Below are positions 35,995-49,100 of a DNA stretch of 64,000 nt, in pieces. How positions within the stretch are numbered: the first letter of the stretch is position 1; each line of letters opens with the position of its first letter. The notes under the pieces are model-generated. The model had not been told where the DNA came from. It did no database searches and worked only from the letters and a program-made list of their open reading frames with translations. Both the position numbers and the translations under genes were made by a program. This DNA is from Petrosia ficiformis (Eukaryota; Porifera; Demospongiae; Haplosclerida; Petrosiidae): positions 219,501-283,500 of the forward strand of contig OX345648.1 in assembly GCA_947044365.1 (NCBI GenBank). Direction: 5' to 3'.

Positions 35995-38900
35995 ATGGTA
36001 GGTTAAGATATCTTTGTGCTCATTATATATATATATATGTATGATATATGGGTTCCTCCTCTATTTCAGGATACTGAGCTAGGTCTACAGCCTCATCATG
36101 AACAGACTGTTAAAGAGTATCTTAGATTTACACGTTACAAGAGATCTGAATGTTTAAGATGCATTAAATCTTCATATAACTCAATAAGTGAATCTCATTT
36201 GATTGAAGATAATACCTTTACTAGCCAAGAGGTATATACACCTTTAACCATTAGTCAATCCATCCAACTATCTTTATTCATTGAGTCAACCATTAGTCCA
36301 TTGATCCAACCCTTCATCTATTGCATTAGTCTATCCATCCAACCATCTTTATTCATTGAGTCAACCATTAGTCCATTGATCCAACCCTTCATCTATTGCA
36401 TTAGTCTATTCATCCAACCATCTTTATTCATTGAGTCAACCATTAGTCCATTGATCCAACCCTTCATCTATTGCATTAGTCTATCCATCCAACCATCTTT
36501 ATTCATTGAGTCAACCATTAGTCCATTGATCCAACCCTTCATCTATTGCATTAGTCTATTCATCCAACCATCTTTATTCATTGAGTCAACCATTAGTCCA
36601 TTGATCCAACCCTTCATCTATTGCATTAGTCTATCCATCCAACCATCTTTATTCATTGAGTCAACCATTAGTCCATTGATCCAACCCTTCATCTATTGCA
36701 TTAGTCTATCCATCCAACCATCTTTATTCATTGAGTCAACCATTAGTCCATTGATCCAACCCTTCATCTATTGCATTAGTCTATCCATCCAACCATCTTT
36801 ATTCATTGAGTCAACCATTAGTCCATTGATCCAACCCTTCATCTATTGCATTAGTCTATTCATCCAACCATCTTTATTCATTGAGTCAACCATTAGTCCA
36901 TTGATCCAACCCTTCATCTATTGCATTAGTCTATCCATCCAACCATCTTTATTCATTGAGTCAAACATTAGTTAGTTCATTCATAATGATTTAGATACAG
37001 GAGATGTTATCTGGAATGTGGAGTGTTATGGAAGCAGATCTTGAGGCTGAACTTATTAGTTCCTCACATATGTCTGCTCTCCTGTTACAGCAGCTATTTC
37101 AACAGGCTGATCATGTGCACTTGAAAATGAAACTCAATGTGGCTGAGTTAGAAAATAAGTAAGAATATAATTACTAGTGTGTAATGATACTATTAATAGA
37201 CTATGTAATGATACTATTAATAGACTATGTAATGATACTATTAATAGACTATGTTGATACTATTAATAGACTATGTAATGATACTATTAATAGACTATGT
37301 AATGATACTATTAATAGATTATGTAATGATACTATTAATAGACTATGTAATGATACTATTAATAGACTATGTAATGATACTATTAATAGACTATGTAATG
37401 ATATTAATAGACTATGTAAAGTTACTATTAATAGATTATGTAATGATACTATTAATAGACTGTGTAATGATACTATTAATAGATTATGTAATGATACTAT
37501 TAATAGACTATGTAATAATATTATATGATACTATTAATAGATTATAATGTTACTATTAATAGAACTGATTTATGTTACATGTTTCTTACAGAGAACTATT
37601 AGAAGGAATGGCAGCTTATGAACGTCAAATTCTATCTGATAGTTCATCATCTCTCTTCTCCCCTGTCTTATCTCAATTAGAACCTCTAAACTTTGGTGGA
37701 GAGAAATTATTACAACAAGTAAGAAAATCAGCTATTTCCTTCATCCATTATGTAAATACATACATATGTATACATGTACACACGTATGTATGTACATATG
37801 TACATATGTACATACGCACATACATACATACGTACATATGTATATATGTATGTGTGTATTTACATCAGAAACAATTTATATCTTTGTGTCAATTGAGTAC
37901 CAAGGCTATAAATATAGTTCATGGTCCGATTAGATTTTCGAGAGAACATTAAAATGCTCACGGTTCCTACGAACAACATTTTTGATCAAAAATACTGCAG
38001 AAACATAATAAGAACATCACTATGTAACTCTAGGAACAGTTTCGGCAAAATGTTTTTTCCAGTCAAAAAATAAGTACCAAGGCTATAGTTCATGGTTTGA
38101 TTAGAATTTCGAGAGAACACTAAAATGCTCACGGTTCCTACAAACAACATTATTGATCAAAAATACTGCAGAATCATAACAAGGACATCACTATGTAACT
38201 ATAGGAACAGTTTCGGAAAAATGTTTTTTCCAGTCAAAAAATAAGTACCAAGGCTATAGTTCATGGTTTGATTAGAATTTCGAGAGAACACTAAAATGCT
38301 CACAGTTCTTACAAACAACATTTTTGATCAAAAATACTGCAGAAACATGATAAGGACATCACTATGTAACTATAGGAACAGTTTCGGAAAAATGTTTTTT
38401 CCAGTCAAAAATAAGTACCAAGGCTATAGTTCATGGTTCAATTAGAATTTCGAGAGAACACTAAAATGCTCACAGTTCCTACAAACAACATTTTTGATCA
38501 AAAATACTGCAGAAACATGATAAGGACATCATTATGTAACTATAGGAACAGTTTCGAAAAAATGTTTTTTTCCAGTCAAAAAATAAGTACCAAGGCTATA
38601 GTTCATGGTTCGATTAGAATTTCGAGAGAACACTAAAATGCTCACGGTTCCTACAAACAACATTTTTGATCAAAAATACTGCAGAAACATGATAAGGACA
38701 TCATTATGTAACTATAGGAACAGTTTCGGAAAAATGTTTTTTTCCAGTCAAAAAATAAGTACCAAGGCTATAGTTCATGGTTCGATTAGAATTTCGAGAG
38801 AACACTAAATTGCTCACGGTTCCTACAAACAACATTATTGATCAAAAATACTGCAGAATCATAACAAGGACATCACTATGTAACTATAGGAACAGTTTCG

Positions 38901-41900
38901 GAAAAATGTTTTTTCCAGTCAAAAAATAAGTACCAAGGCTATAGTTCATGGTTCGATTAGAATATCGAGAGAACACTAAATTGCTCACGGTTCCTACAAA
39001 CAACATTATTGATGAAAAACACTGCAGAATCATAACAAGGACATCATTATGTAACTCTAGGAACAGTTTCGGAAAAATGTTTTTTCCAGTCAAAAAATAA
39101 GTACCAAGGCTATAGTTCATGGTTCGATTAGAATTTCAAGAGAATACTAAAATGCTCACGGTTCTTACAAACAATGTTTTTGACAGAAAATACTGCAGAA
39201 TCATAACAAGGACATCACTATATAACTCTAGGAACAGTTTCGGAAAAATGTTTTTTCCAGTCAAAAAATAAGTACCAAGGCTATAGTTCATGGTTCGATT
39301 AGAATTTCGAGAGAACACTAAAATGCTCACGGTTCCTACAAACAACATTATTGATCAAAAATACTGCAGAAACATAACAAGGACATCACTATGTAACTAT
39401 AGGAACAGTTTCGGAAAAATGTTTTTTCCAGTCAAAAAATAAGTACCAAGGCTATAGTTCATGGTTTGATTAGAATTTTGAGAGAACACTAAAATGCTCA
39501 CGGTTCTTACAAACAACGTTTTTGACCGAAAATACTGCAGAATCATAACAAGGACATCACTATGTAACTTTAGGAACAGTTTCGGAAAAATGTTTTTTCC
39601 AGTCAAAAAATAAGTACCAAGGCTATAAGTTCATGGTTCGATTAGATTATCGAGAGAACACTAAAATGCTCACGGTTCCTACAAACAACATTATTGATCA
39701 AAAATACTGCAGAAACATAACAAGGACATCACTATGTAACTCTAGGAACAGTTTCGGAAAAATGTTTTTTCCAGTCAAAAAATAAGTACCAAGGCTATAT
39801 ATAAGTTCATGGTTCGATTAGAATATCGAGAGAACACTAAAATGCTCACGGTTCCTACAAACAACATTATTGATCAAAAATACTGCAGAAACATAACAAG
39901 GACATCACTATGTAACTCTAGGAACAGTTTCGGAAAAATGTTTTTTCCAGTCAAAAAATAAGTACCAAGGCTATAAGTTCATGGTTCAATTAGAATATCG
40001 AGAGAACACTAAAATGCTCACGGTTCCTACAAACAACATTATTGATCAAAAATACTGCAGAAACATAACAAGGACATCACTATGTAACTCTAAGAACAGT
40101 TTCGGAAAAATGTTTTTTCCAGTCAAAAAATAAGTACCAAGGCTATAGTTCATGGTTTGATTAGAATTTTGAGAGAACACTAAAATGCTCACGGTTCCTA
40201 CAAACAACATTATTGATCAAAAATACTGCAGAAACATAACAAGGACATCACTATGTAACTCTAGGAACAGTTTCGGAAAAATGTTTTTTCCAGTCAAAAA
40301 ATAAGTACCAAGGCTATAAGTTCATGGTTCAATTAGAATATCGAGAGAACACTAAAATGCTCACGGTTCCTACAAACAACATTATTGATCAAAAATACTG
40401 CAGAAACATAACAAGGACATCACTATGTAACTCTAAGAACAGTTTCGGAAAAATGTTTTTTCCAGTCAAAAAATAAGTACCAAGGCTATAGTTCATGGTT
40501 TGATTAGAATTTTGAGAGAACACTAAAATGCTCACGGTTCTTACAAACAACGTTTTTGACCGAAAATACTGCAGAATCATAACAAGGACATCACTATGTA
40601 ACTTTAGGAACAGTTTCGGAAAAATGTTTTTTCCAGTCAAAAAATAAGTACCAAGGCTATAAGTTCATGGTTCGATTTGATTATCGAGAGAACACTAAAA
40701 TGCTCACGGTTCCTACAAACAACATTATTGATCAAAAATACTGCAGAAACATAACAAGGACATCACTATGTAACTCTAGGAACAGTTTCGGAAAAATGTT
40801 TTTTCCAGTCAAAAAATAAGTACCAAGGCTATAAGTTCATGGTTCGATTATAATTTCGAGAGAACACTAAAATGCTCACGGTTCCTACAAACAACATTAT
40901 TGATCAAAAATACTGCAGAAACATAACAAGGACATCACTATGTAACTCTAGGAACAGTTTCGAACTGAAACCTTTTTTTTTCTTAGCAGATTCAACGTTT
41001 GAGAGATGAAAATAAGAAATTAAAGGAGCAAATGAAAATGTTAGAAGCAAAGGTAATAGAATACATGTATAGGTAATAGAATACATGTATAGGTAATAGA
41101 ATACATGTATAGGTAATAGAATACATGTATAGGTAATAGAATACATGTATAGTTAATAGAATACATGTATAGTTAATAGAATACATGTAAAGGTAATAGA
41201 ATACATGTATAGGTAATAGAATACATGTATAGGTAATAGAATACATGTATAGGTAATAGAATACATGTATAGGTAATAGAATACATCTATAGTTAATAGA
41301 ATACATGTATAGTTAATAGAATACATGTATAGTTAATAGAATACATGTATAGGTAATAGAATACATGTATAGGTAATAGAATACATGTATAGGTAATAGA
41401 ATACATGTATAGTTAATAGAATACATGTATAGGTAATAGAATACATGTATAGGTAATAGAATACATGTATAGTTAATAGAATACATGTATAGTTAATAGA
41501 ATACATGTATAGTTAATAGAATACATGTATAGGTAATAGAATACATGTATAGGTAATAGAATACATGTATAGGTAATAGAATACATGTATAGGTAATAGA
41601 ATACATGTATAGGTAATAGAATACATGTATAGGTAATAGAATACATGTATAGGTAATAGAATACATCTATAGTTAATAGAATACATGTATAGTTAATAGA
41701 ATACATGTATAGTTAATAGAATACATGTATAGGTAATAGAATACATGTATAGGTAATAGAATACATGTATAGGTAATAGAATACATGTATAGTTAATAGA
41801 ATACATGTATAGGTAATAGAATACATGTATAGGTAATAGAATACATGTATAGTTAATAGAATACATGTATAGTTAATAGAATACATGTATAGGTAATAGA

Positions 41901-43183
41901 ATACATGTATAGGTAATAGAATACATGTATAGGTAATAGAATACATGTATAGGTAATAGAATACATGTATAGGTAATAGAATACATGTATAGGTAATAGA
42001 ATACATGTATAGTTAATAGAATACATGTATAGGTAATAGAATACATGTATAGGTAATAGAATACATGTATAGGTAATAGAATACATGTATAGTTAATGTT
42101 TTATTAATAATTATGTAATTAACTAACTTCTCTGCCATAGACAACATCAATATTACAAGAAAAAGAAAAATTAAAAAGTCATTTTTCTCAACCTGTTCTA
42201 TCTCGAACTGAAGAGAGTAGGAAACAAGATGATGAAGTGTCTGATCTGCAGGAGATTGTAACTCATCTTCGTTCACAATTGAGTCTATCTGATGATGATA
42301 CTAAAATACTAGAGAAGAAATTAAGTGACACAGCTGTAAGTAGTTACTGACAGATGGGTGGATAGAAGGACAGACAGATGGATAGATGGATAGACAGATT
42401 GATAGACAGACAGACAGATAGATAGATGGAAAGACAGATTGATAGACAGACAGACAGATAGATAGATGGAAAGACTGATTGATAGACAGACAGACAGATG
42501 GATAGATGGATGGAAATACAACAAATACCTAATCATGATGAAGTTTTGGAACTGAAATATGTGCTTTTGTCAATTTTAGTAACCCTCACCACTTAGTTAC
42601 GGCAGCTCTATGAACTGTGTACAGACAAACAGACAGACATACATACATACATACATACATACATACATACATACATACATACATACATTCATACATACAT
42701 ACATACATACATACATACATACATACATACATACATACATACATTCATACATACATACATACATACATACATACATACATACATTCATACATACATACAT
42801 ACATAAACATGTTTTTAATCAATAATCCTGTGTTGATATACAGTAATTAAATTGTATCCATAAAGGAAAATGTCTTGAGGGTTAATAGTGAACTTGAGAG
42901 AACAAAAAATGAATTACAAAAAAAATTCAGTGAGACAGCTCAGTATGAGACAATGAGAAAAGTATTAGTCACTAAAAATGAGCAAATTAAAGATCTTAGG
43001 AAGAGATTGAAACTGTACGTCTATCAGCACCTGTCAATCCATCTCATAATTATAGCTTTATCCTTCATTCATCTATCTATCTATCTATCTATCTACGTAT
43101 CTATCTATCTATCTATCTCTATCCTTCCATCATCCATTTATTATCTTCATTAACTATTTCTATCTACAAGGTACGAGAAATAG
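35995..43183 (+). CDS. LZTFL1: LZTFL1 (BBS17), leucine-zipper regulator of BBSome traffic
   Basis: LZTFL1 binds the BBSome and limits its entry into cilia. Predicted exons: 35995-35997 (ATG only), 36070-36231, 37001-37158, 37592-37718, 40990-41052, 42141-42335, 42866-43014 and 43171-43183. The product starts MDTELGLQPHHEQTVKEYLR, like the family's ELGLNEHH. It continues LIEDNTFTSQEEMLSG, LLLQQLFQQADHVHLKMK and LENKELLEGMAAYERQI, then coiled coil (QRLRDENKKLKEQMKMLEAK; LRVNSELERTKNELQKK) and MRKVLVTKNEQIKDLRKRLK before LYEK. About 290 residues, as expected. The one-codon first exon is deduced from the GT at 35998 and the in-frame join; an alternative donor 4 bp later gives an immediate stop. 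About 6.3 kb of its 7.2 kb is intron, mostly tandem arrays. Confidence 0.93.
36245..36965. repeat. 75-bp minisatellite, about 9.5 copies
   Basis: Near-identical units containing ttcattgagtcaaccattag and caacccttcatctattgcat, with one alternating c/t site. 75 bp is 25 codons, so a long open frame crosses it. It lies inside LZTFL1 intron 2 and is not part of the LZTFL1 reading frame. Confidence 0.95.
37175..37560. repeat. 24-bp minisatellite, about 15 copies
   Basis: Units of tgatactattaatagactatgtaa type in LZTFL1 intron 3, with a few indels. The TATTAATAG core also dominates the DYNC1I intron at 46430-47395. Confidence 0.95.
37899..40966 (-). repeat. 171-bp satellite, about 18 monomers (array B)
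   Basis: Reverse-complement orientation of the satellite at 26390-27440. The marker accaaggctata recurs about every 171 bp. Monomers contain gtcaaaaaataagtaccaag, gaacactaaaatgctcacgg and atactgcagaa. Monomers differ by a few per cent and show shared variants (attattgatc versus atttttgatc), suggesting higher-order duplication. It fills LZTFL1 intron 4, ending about 23 bp before the acceptor TTCTTAGCAG. Confidence 0.95.
41053..42095. repeat. 20-bp minisatellite with splice-site-like unit, about 52 copies
   Basis: The unit is GTAATAGAATACATGTATAG, with (g/t)TAATAG and rare gtaa/ctat variants. Unit 1 starts at the first base of LZTFL1 intron 5: the exon ends GCAAAG at 41052, so the genuine 5' splice site GTAATA is unit 1. 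Every unit boundary TATAG|GTAATA reproduces an acceptor-like AG joined to a donor-like GTAATA. Confidence 0.97.
42635..42805. repeat. (CATA)n array in LZTFL1 intron
   Basis: Nearly pure catacata with three cattcata interruptions at about 42687, 42743 and 42783. A GATA/GACA tract (42355-42510) lies upstream in the same intron and starts about 18 bp after the donor. Confidence 0.95.
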
Positions 43184-43393
43184 AAGTTCCTACTGCTGAC
43201 TTGATTTGGCTAACAGCAACAAAAATAAGAATAATATAATTATTATTCATAGATTCCAATAATTATAATTAGATTAATAATATTTGTGGTCGATTTTGAT
43301 TGGTCAAAATGATAGTTGTTTTTGTTATCTATAATATTTATTATGACTAGTACTCTTAGTGGGTGTATTAATATTTGTGGATACGATACTAAT

Positions 43394-45840
43394 ATGGCTG
43401 AAAAGAGGCGAGTGTCTGGTTCACCAGAGTCTGCAGGTCACATCGTAGACACAATGGAATCAAATGGTGTCTTGGCACTTGACAAAGAAGATATGAGTAA
43501 AGAAACAAGAAGTGACGTACTGATGTTGTTACTGTGCTCTGCTGGTATAATAATATCATATTTTATCTATGGATTGTTACAAGAGAAAATGTAAACGTGT
43601 TTATCTATAACTGTATGTGTTTAAATCATCTAATCTCTTTTGTTTAGTACTAAAAGAGATTTTGAGGGCGAAAAATTTAATTATTTTATGTTTTTTGTAT
43701 TTTTCCAGTGCATTATCAATGCCATAGTGGCTAAATTAGGTATGTTGATAGGAACGATCACTCTTCATTATTCATATATGTTACTCGCTGCTTGTCTCGC
43801 ATAATACATGAGTTGGAGGTGTGGTGTATGTGTATGTATGTATGGATTCCAGTCCTCATTCTCATACTATAGTTACCTGGTATCAGGATTGTCATGTATG
43901 TATGCCAGTCCTCATTCTCATACTATAGTTTTCCCAGTATCAGGATTGTTGTTTGTATGTACATGTATGTATTCCAGTCCTCATTCTCGTACTATAGTTT
44001 TCCCAGTATCAGGATTGTTGTTTGTATGTATGTATTCCAGTCCTCATTCTCGTACTATAGTTTCCTGGTATCGATCAGGATTGCCATGTATGTATGTATG
44101 TATAGATTCCAGTCCTCATTCTCATACTATAGTTTCCTGGTATCAGGATCGTGAGGTATCTATGGAACCATGGAATCTATTTGCAGCTGTATCATTTAGT
44201 TATGTTGGTGCGATGGTAGCTAGTAATAGTTCTCTAGCCTTCATTAACTATCCCACACAGGTAATAACACGTCACATGACATCACAAGATATACCACTAG
44301 TTAGGTCACATGACATCACAAGTATCACATAACATTACAACATTTATCACATGACATTATATCATATACCAAGGTAGCAGCAGTTCCCAACTCTTGCTAA
44401 CAACATGTCATGTGACATTACAAGGTGTATCACATGACATCAGATGATAATCAATGTGTATCAAATGATGTATCACATGATAACTGTAGCTTTGGTTTTC
44501 ATTTATAGGTTCTTGGTAAATCTGTAAAGCCAATCCCGATACTGATATTTGGTGTTTTAATTAGTCGAAAGTCGTATCCATTAATGAAGTATCTATGTGT
44601 ATTGTTAATAGTTTGTGGAGTCGCTATTTTTATATACAAAGATCCTCCTGCTCAAAAGGTAGATGAAGACCACTCCCAATACAAATTATTTAATAGCATT
44701 GGATTTGGAGAATTGCTAGTGGTAAGATGTGTTATATACATCTATCTGTCTGTCTGTAAGTATACATATGTCCTGATACCCATAACTTAGACCACCTGTA
44801 TATATGTCCTGATACCCATACCTTAGACCACCTATACATATGTCCTGATACCCATACATGTACCTCAGACCACCTGTATTTATGTCCAGATACCCATACC
44901 TTAGACCATCAGAATGTATCCAGATACCCATACCTTAGACCACCTGGATATATGTCCAGATGCCCATACCTTAGACCACCTGGATATATGTCCAGATGCC
45001 CATACCTTAGACCACCTGGATATATGTCCAGATACCCATACCTTGGACATCTTTATATGTGTCTACTGTCCAGATACCCATACCTTAGATAATCATTGTC
45101 ATTAATTATTATCATAATAGTTATTGTCATTAACTCTTGATGGAATTACTGGTGTGCTTCAAGACAGATTAAAAACTCATAATACACACGCTCTTCACAT
45201 GATGTATGCAATGAATATATATGCTTCATTATATTTACTAATAGGTAAGGAGTTCATAAATAGTTGATGGGTGGATGAATGGATGGATGGATAGTTGGAT
45301 GGATGGATGGATGGATGGATGGACGGATGGATGGATGGATGGACGGATGGGTGGGTGGGTGGACAGATGAATGGATGGATGGATAAATGGATGGATGGAT
45401 GAATAGATAGATAGATAGATAGATGGATAAATGGATCATGAATTGACACATAAATGGATAGATGAATGAATGCACAGATAGTTATAATTACAAACTCACA
45501 CATTATCACAGGTCTTGTCATAACAGGAGAAGGTATTTCAGCGATAGGATTTGTATCAAGACATCCATTCATTATTCCAAGTTTAATATTATTTGGTTTA
45601 GTTAGTGCTACCGGTCAGATATTTGTATTTACAACAATCACAAGATTTGGACCACTAACATGCTCAATAATCACCACTACGAGAAAGTTCATCACAATAC
45701 TTGCTTCTGTTATTATCTTTGGTAACTCTCTCTTAACAAGACAGTGGATAGGTACTGTATTGGTATTTGTTGGACTTGGTTTAGATGCGTATTTTGGTAA
45801 AGTAGTTTCAAAACCGACATCAACACAACTATCAGCTTGA
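43394..45840 (+). CDS. SLC35B1: SLC35B1, ER nucleotide (ATP/ADP or UDP-sugar) transporter
   Basis: Multi-pass ER protein of the nucleotide-sugar transporter family; the vertebrate protein is reported as an ER ATP/ADP exchanger (AXER). The preferred start is [15 protein letters not shown] at 43394; an in-frame ATG at 43343 would add 17 residues. The first membrane helix runs into [12 protein letters not shown]. Later exons give [85 protein letters not shown] and [20 protein letters not shown]. It ends [20 protein letters not shown] before a short tail. The NYPTQVLGKSxKPIPV and [15 protein letters not shown] blocks are diagnostic. The C-terminus lacks an obvious KKxx signal. Confidence 0.95.
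43815..44155. repeat. Minisatellite in SLC35B1 intron, about 5 copies
   Basis: Units of about 60-75 bp with ccagtcctcattctcatact followed by atagttt(t)cc and tatcaggattg. The array ends at the acceptor of the exon starting at about 44150 (GATCGTGAGG). Confidence 0.9.
44750..45095. repeat. About 36-bp minisatellite in SLC35B1 intron
   Basis: About nine copies of ccataccttagaccacctg plus gatatatgtccagatac, starting about 30 bp after the donor GTAAGATG. A separate (GGAT)n tract fills 45265-45430 in the next intron. Confidence 0.9.
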
Positions 45841-46142
45841 GTTCATTTCTCCCTCCATTTTTGTAATTTACAATTATTAATTTATAATTAATTAATAAGA
45901 TTAATTATTAAATGTAAGTTAATTAGTTTTATTACTCATTTTCATTTCATAAATAGTTCACTATCATTATTATAATTATTTTAATATTTATAATAATTAT
46001 TGAAAATGAGTTTATAATTGCATGAAAAATGTCCGAGCAATTTGATTAGCCAAAAATTTACAATCAAACTATTAATTAATTATGAACTGAACATACAACC
46101 TACTAAAAACAACAAACATTAATGTATTCTAATTAATGCCCA
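45841..46142. other. Convergent 3' flanks of SLC35B1 and DYNC1I
   Basis: 302 bp of AT-rich sequence with an inverted pair ctcattttcatt ... attgaaaatgag (about 45935-46010) and no coding signal. Confidence 0.6.
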
Positions 46143-49100
46143 CTATACATTTGATTGTTGGAGTTCAGTGAGTGTGGTTTGTAATCTATTCCATTCATTT
46201 GGTTGAGGAACACATAAAGCCTGTATACAGACAATATAATATAATTAATTAATTAATTAGTTTAATTACCTCTCCAGCTTCGTAAATATAAATAACTCCC
46301 TCTATATCACCTACAGCTAATACTTGTCCATTTGGAGACCATCTGACTCGAGATAAAGCAGTATCTAACATTTCAGTTAATATTGGCACCTGTATATAAC
46401 GAGTAGATCATGTAGTTCTATAAATAGTAACACACCGTAGCATTAATATCACATTCTATTAATAGTAACACACTGTAGTAATAGTATCACATTCTAATAA
46501 TAGTAACAATGTATTAATTAATGATAGTATTAATAGTAACACTGCACTAATAATAGCATTGCATTCTATTAATAGTAACATACTGTAGTAATAGTGTCAC
46601 ATTCTAATAATAGTAACAATGTATTAATTAATGATAGTATTAATAGTAACACTGCACTAATAATAGCATTGCATTCTATTAATAGTAACATACTGTAGTA
46701 ATAGTGTCACATTCTAATAATAGTAACAATGTATTAATTAATGATAGTATTAATAGTAACACTGCACTAATAATAGCATTGCATTCTATTAATAGTAACA
46801 ATTCTATCAATAGTAACATAATATAATATTCTATTAAGAGTAACATAATTGTATTCTATTAATAGTAACACTACTCAGTATTCTATTAATAGTTCAATAG
46901 CATTCTATTAATAGTAATATGTATTCTATTTATAGTAGTAACATAATATAGTATGATACTATATTATGTTACTACTATAAATAGAATACTATATTATTAT
47001 GTTACTATTAATAGAATACTATTTTATGTTATATTAATAGACTACTGTTATGTTACTATTAATAGAATACTATTATGTTACAATATTGTTGTTACTATAA
47101 ATAGAATACTGTATTATTATGTTACTATTATTAGGATACTAATTATTAGTATCCTAATAATAGTAACATAATAATATAGTATTCTATTTATAGTAACATA
47201 ACAATATTCTATTAATAGTAACATAATAGTATTCTATTAATAGTAACATAACAGTAGTCTATTAATAGTATTCTATTAATAGTAACAATAGTATTCTATT
47301 AATAGTAACATAATAATACAGTATTCTATTTATAGTAATATAATAGTATTCTATTAATAGTAACATACCACAGTATTCTATTAATAGTAAAATACCTCAG
47401 TATCCTGATTAATATTCCAGAAGTCTAGTCTCCCAGCTCCATCAACAGAAACAAACAATGCTGGATGTGTTGGTGACCATTGCACATCATAAATATAATC
47501 ACTATTAGCTTCAAATGAACATATTGGAGTAGCTGTCTTACTCTAATTAATTAAATGAGGAATTAATGGTGAGTGGTAGGGTCAATGGATGAGTGATGGG
47601 ATTAATGGAGTGATAGGGTCAATGGAGGATTAATGGAGTGGTAGGAATAATGGACAAGTGGTGGGATTAATGGAGTGATAGGGTCAATGGATGAGTGATG
47701 GGATGTGAGTGGCAGGGTCAATGGATGAGTGATGGGATTAATGGTGAGTGGTAGGGTCAATGGATGATGAGTGATGGGATGTGAGTGGCAGGGTCAATGG
47801 ATGAGTGATGGGATTAATGGTGAGTGGTAGGGTTAATGGATGAGTTGTTTCTTACAGTAATTTGTTGTTCATTAATTAGTTTAAGACTCCATAATTTAAC
47901 AGTCCAGTCGATAGAAGAACTCACAAATAAATGAGAGAAATCAAGCTGAGGACATGAATATATACATAAATTATAACGTTCAAATGCTCTAATTATACAG
48001 ACAATTATAATATTAAACTATCAGAAATAAAACTGAGGCATACGTACTCTAATTAAAGGAAAATAAATAATTTTTTAATTACAAGTAAAAGAAATAATCT
48101 CATACTTGTGGATGTGCTGCTTGGTGACAGCTCACAGAAGTCACTGTACCATAATGTCCTTCATATTGAACCACCAAACCAGGCTTCCTAAATACAGTAA
48201 GAAAAGGGTTAATATTTCATGATTAATAGTCTCATTATATTCATCATAATTATATTCATTGATGGTGGGTGTGGATTATAATATTGTCACATACTTTCCA
48301 TGTCTCTGTCCTTGAAAGACAAGTCCTTCTTCACTACTTACAACAAATTTATTAACGTCATTCAGAGGAAAGCAGAGAGACGAGACAGCAACAGGACGAG
48401 GATGACGATTAAGAAGCTCCAGACTTTCCTATATAAAGAGGGAGTCTATCAAATTTAGCTGCCATTTAATATTGTAAGAGTAAATGAAATGATGGTATTA
48501 TAATATATCTTTATTAGGTGGGAGTCTCGTCAGATTCTAACTGGTGTATCTGGGAGTTCACAATACTCACACATGTATGTATTACAAGATATTATTTGTT
48601 GTCAAATATTTAGCCAATTTGGAGAATCCAATGAAGGTCGGTAGTCTATTAAAGGAACTACTCCACTGACAGGATGTTAGTCTACTAAGGAGTTACTCCA
48701 CTGACAGGATGTTAGTCTACTAAGGAATTACTCCACTGACAGGATGTTAGTCTACTAAGGAATTACTCCACTGACAGGATGTTGAGTGAGTGTTAGAGGA
48801 ACTATTCTTGAAAGCCTAAGAAACCAGAAATGACTCTGTATGTGTGTCTTTGAATGCTACCAATAAAACTAAAATCGTTACTAAATTTAGAAAATCCCTT
48901 CTTTCACAGAATTCCCACAACTATACTATAGACTGAGAGGTATAATTGAGAAATAAAATGGTGGACTATTCCGAACAGATGAAGAAAACTAGCGCATGAA
49001 TTATGGATAATATGAACTATATCAACCTATATATGGCTAGATTCTTATGAGAATAATACCTCTTATGTAATAATTACAATTACATCAACTTCACTACCTG

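Noticed and set aside
36016..36975. 319-codon frame with 25-residue repeats
   Set aside because: The first 70 codons are the LZTFL1 exon; the repeats are the intronic 75-bp minisatellite beyond a clear GT donor at 36232, and LZTFL1 continues at 37001.
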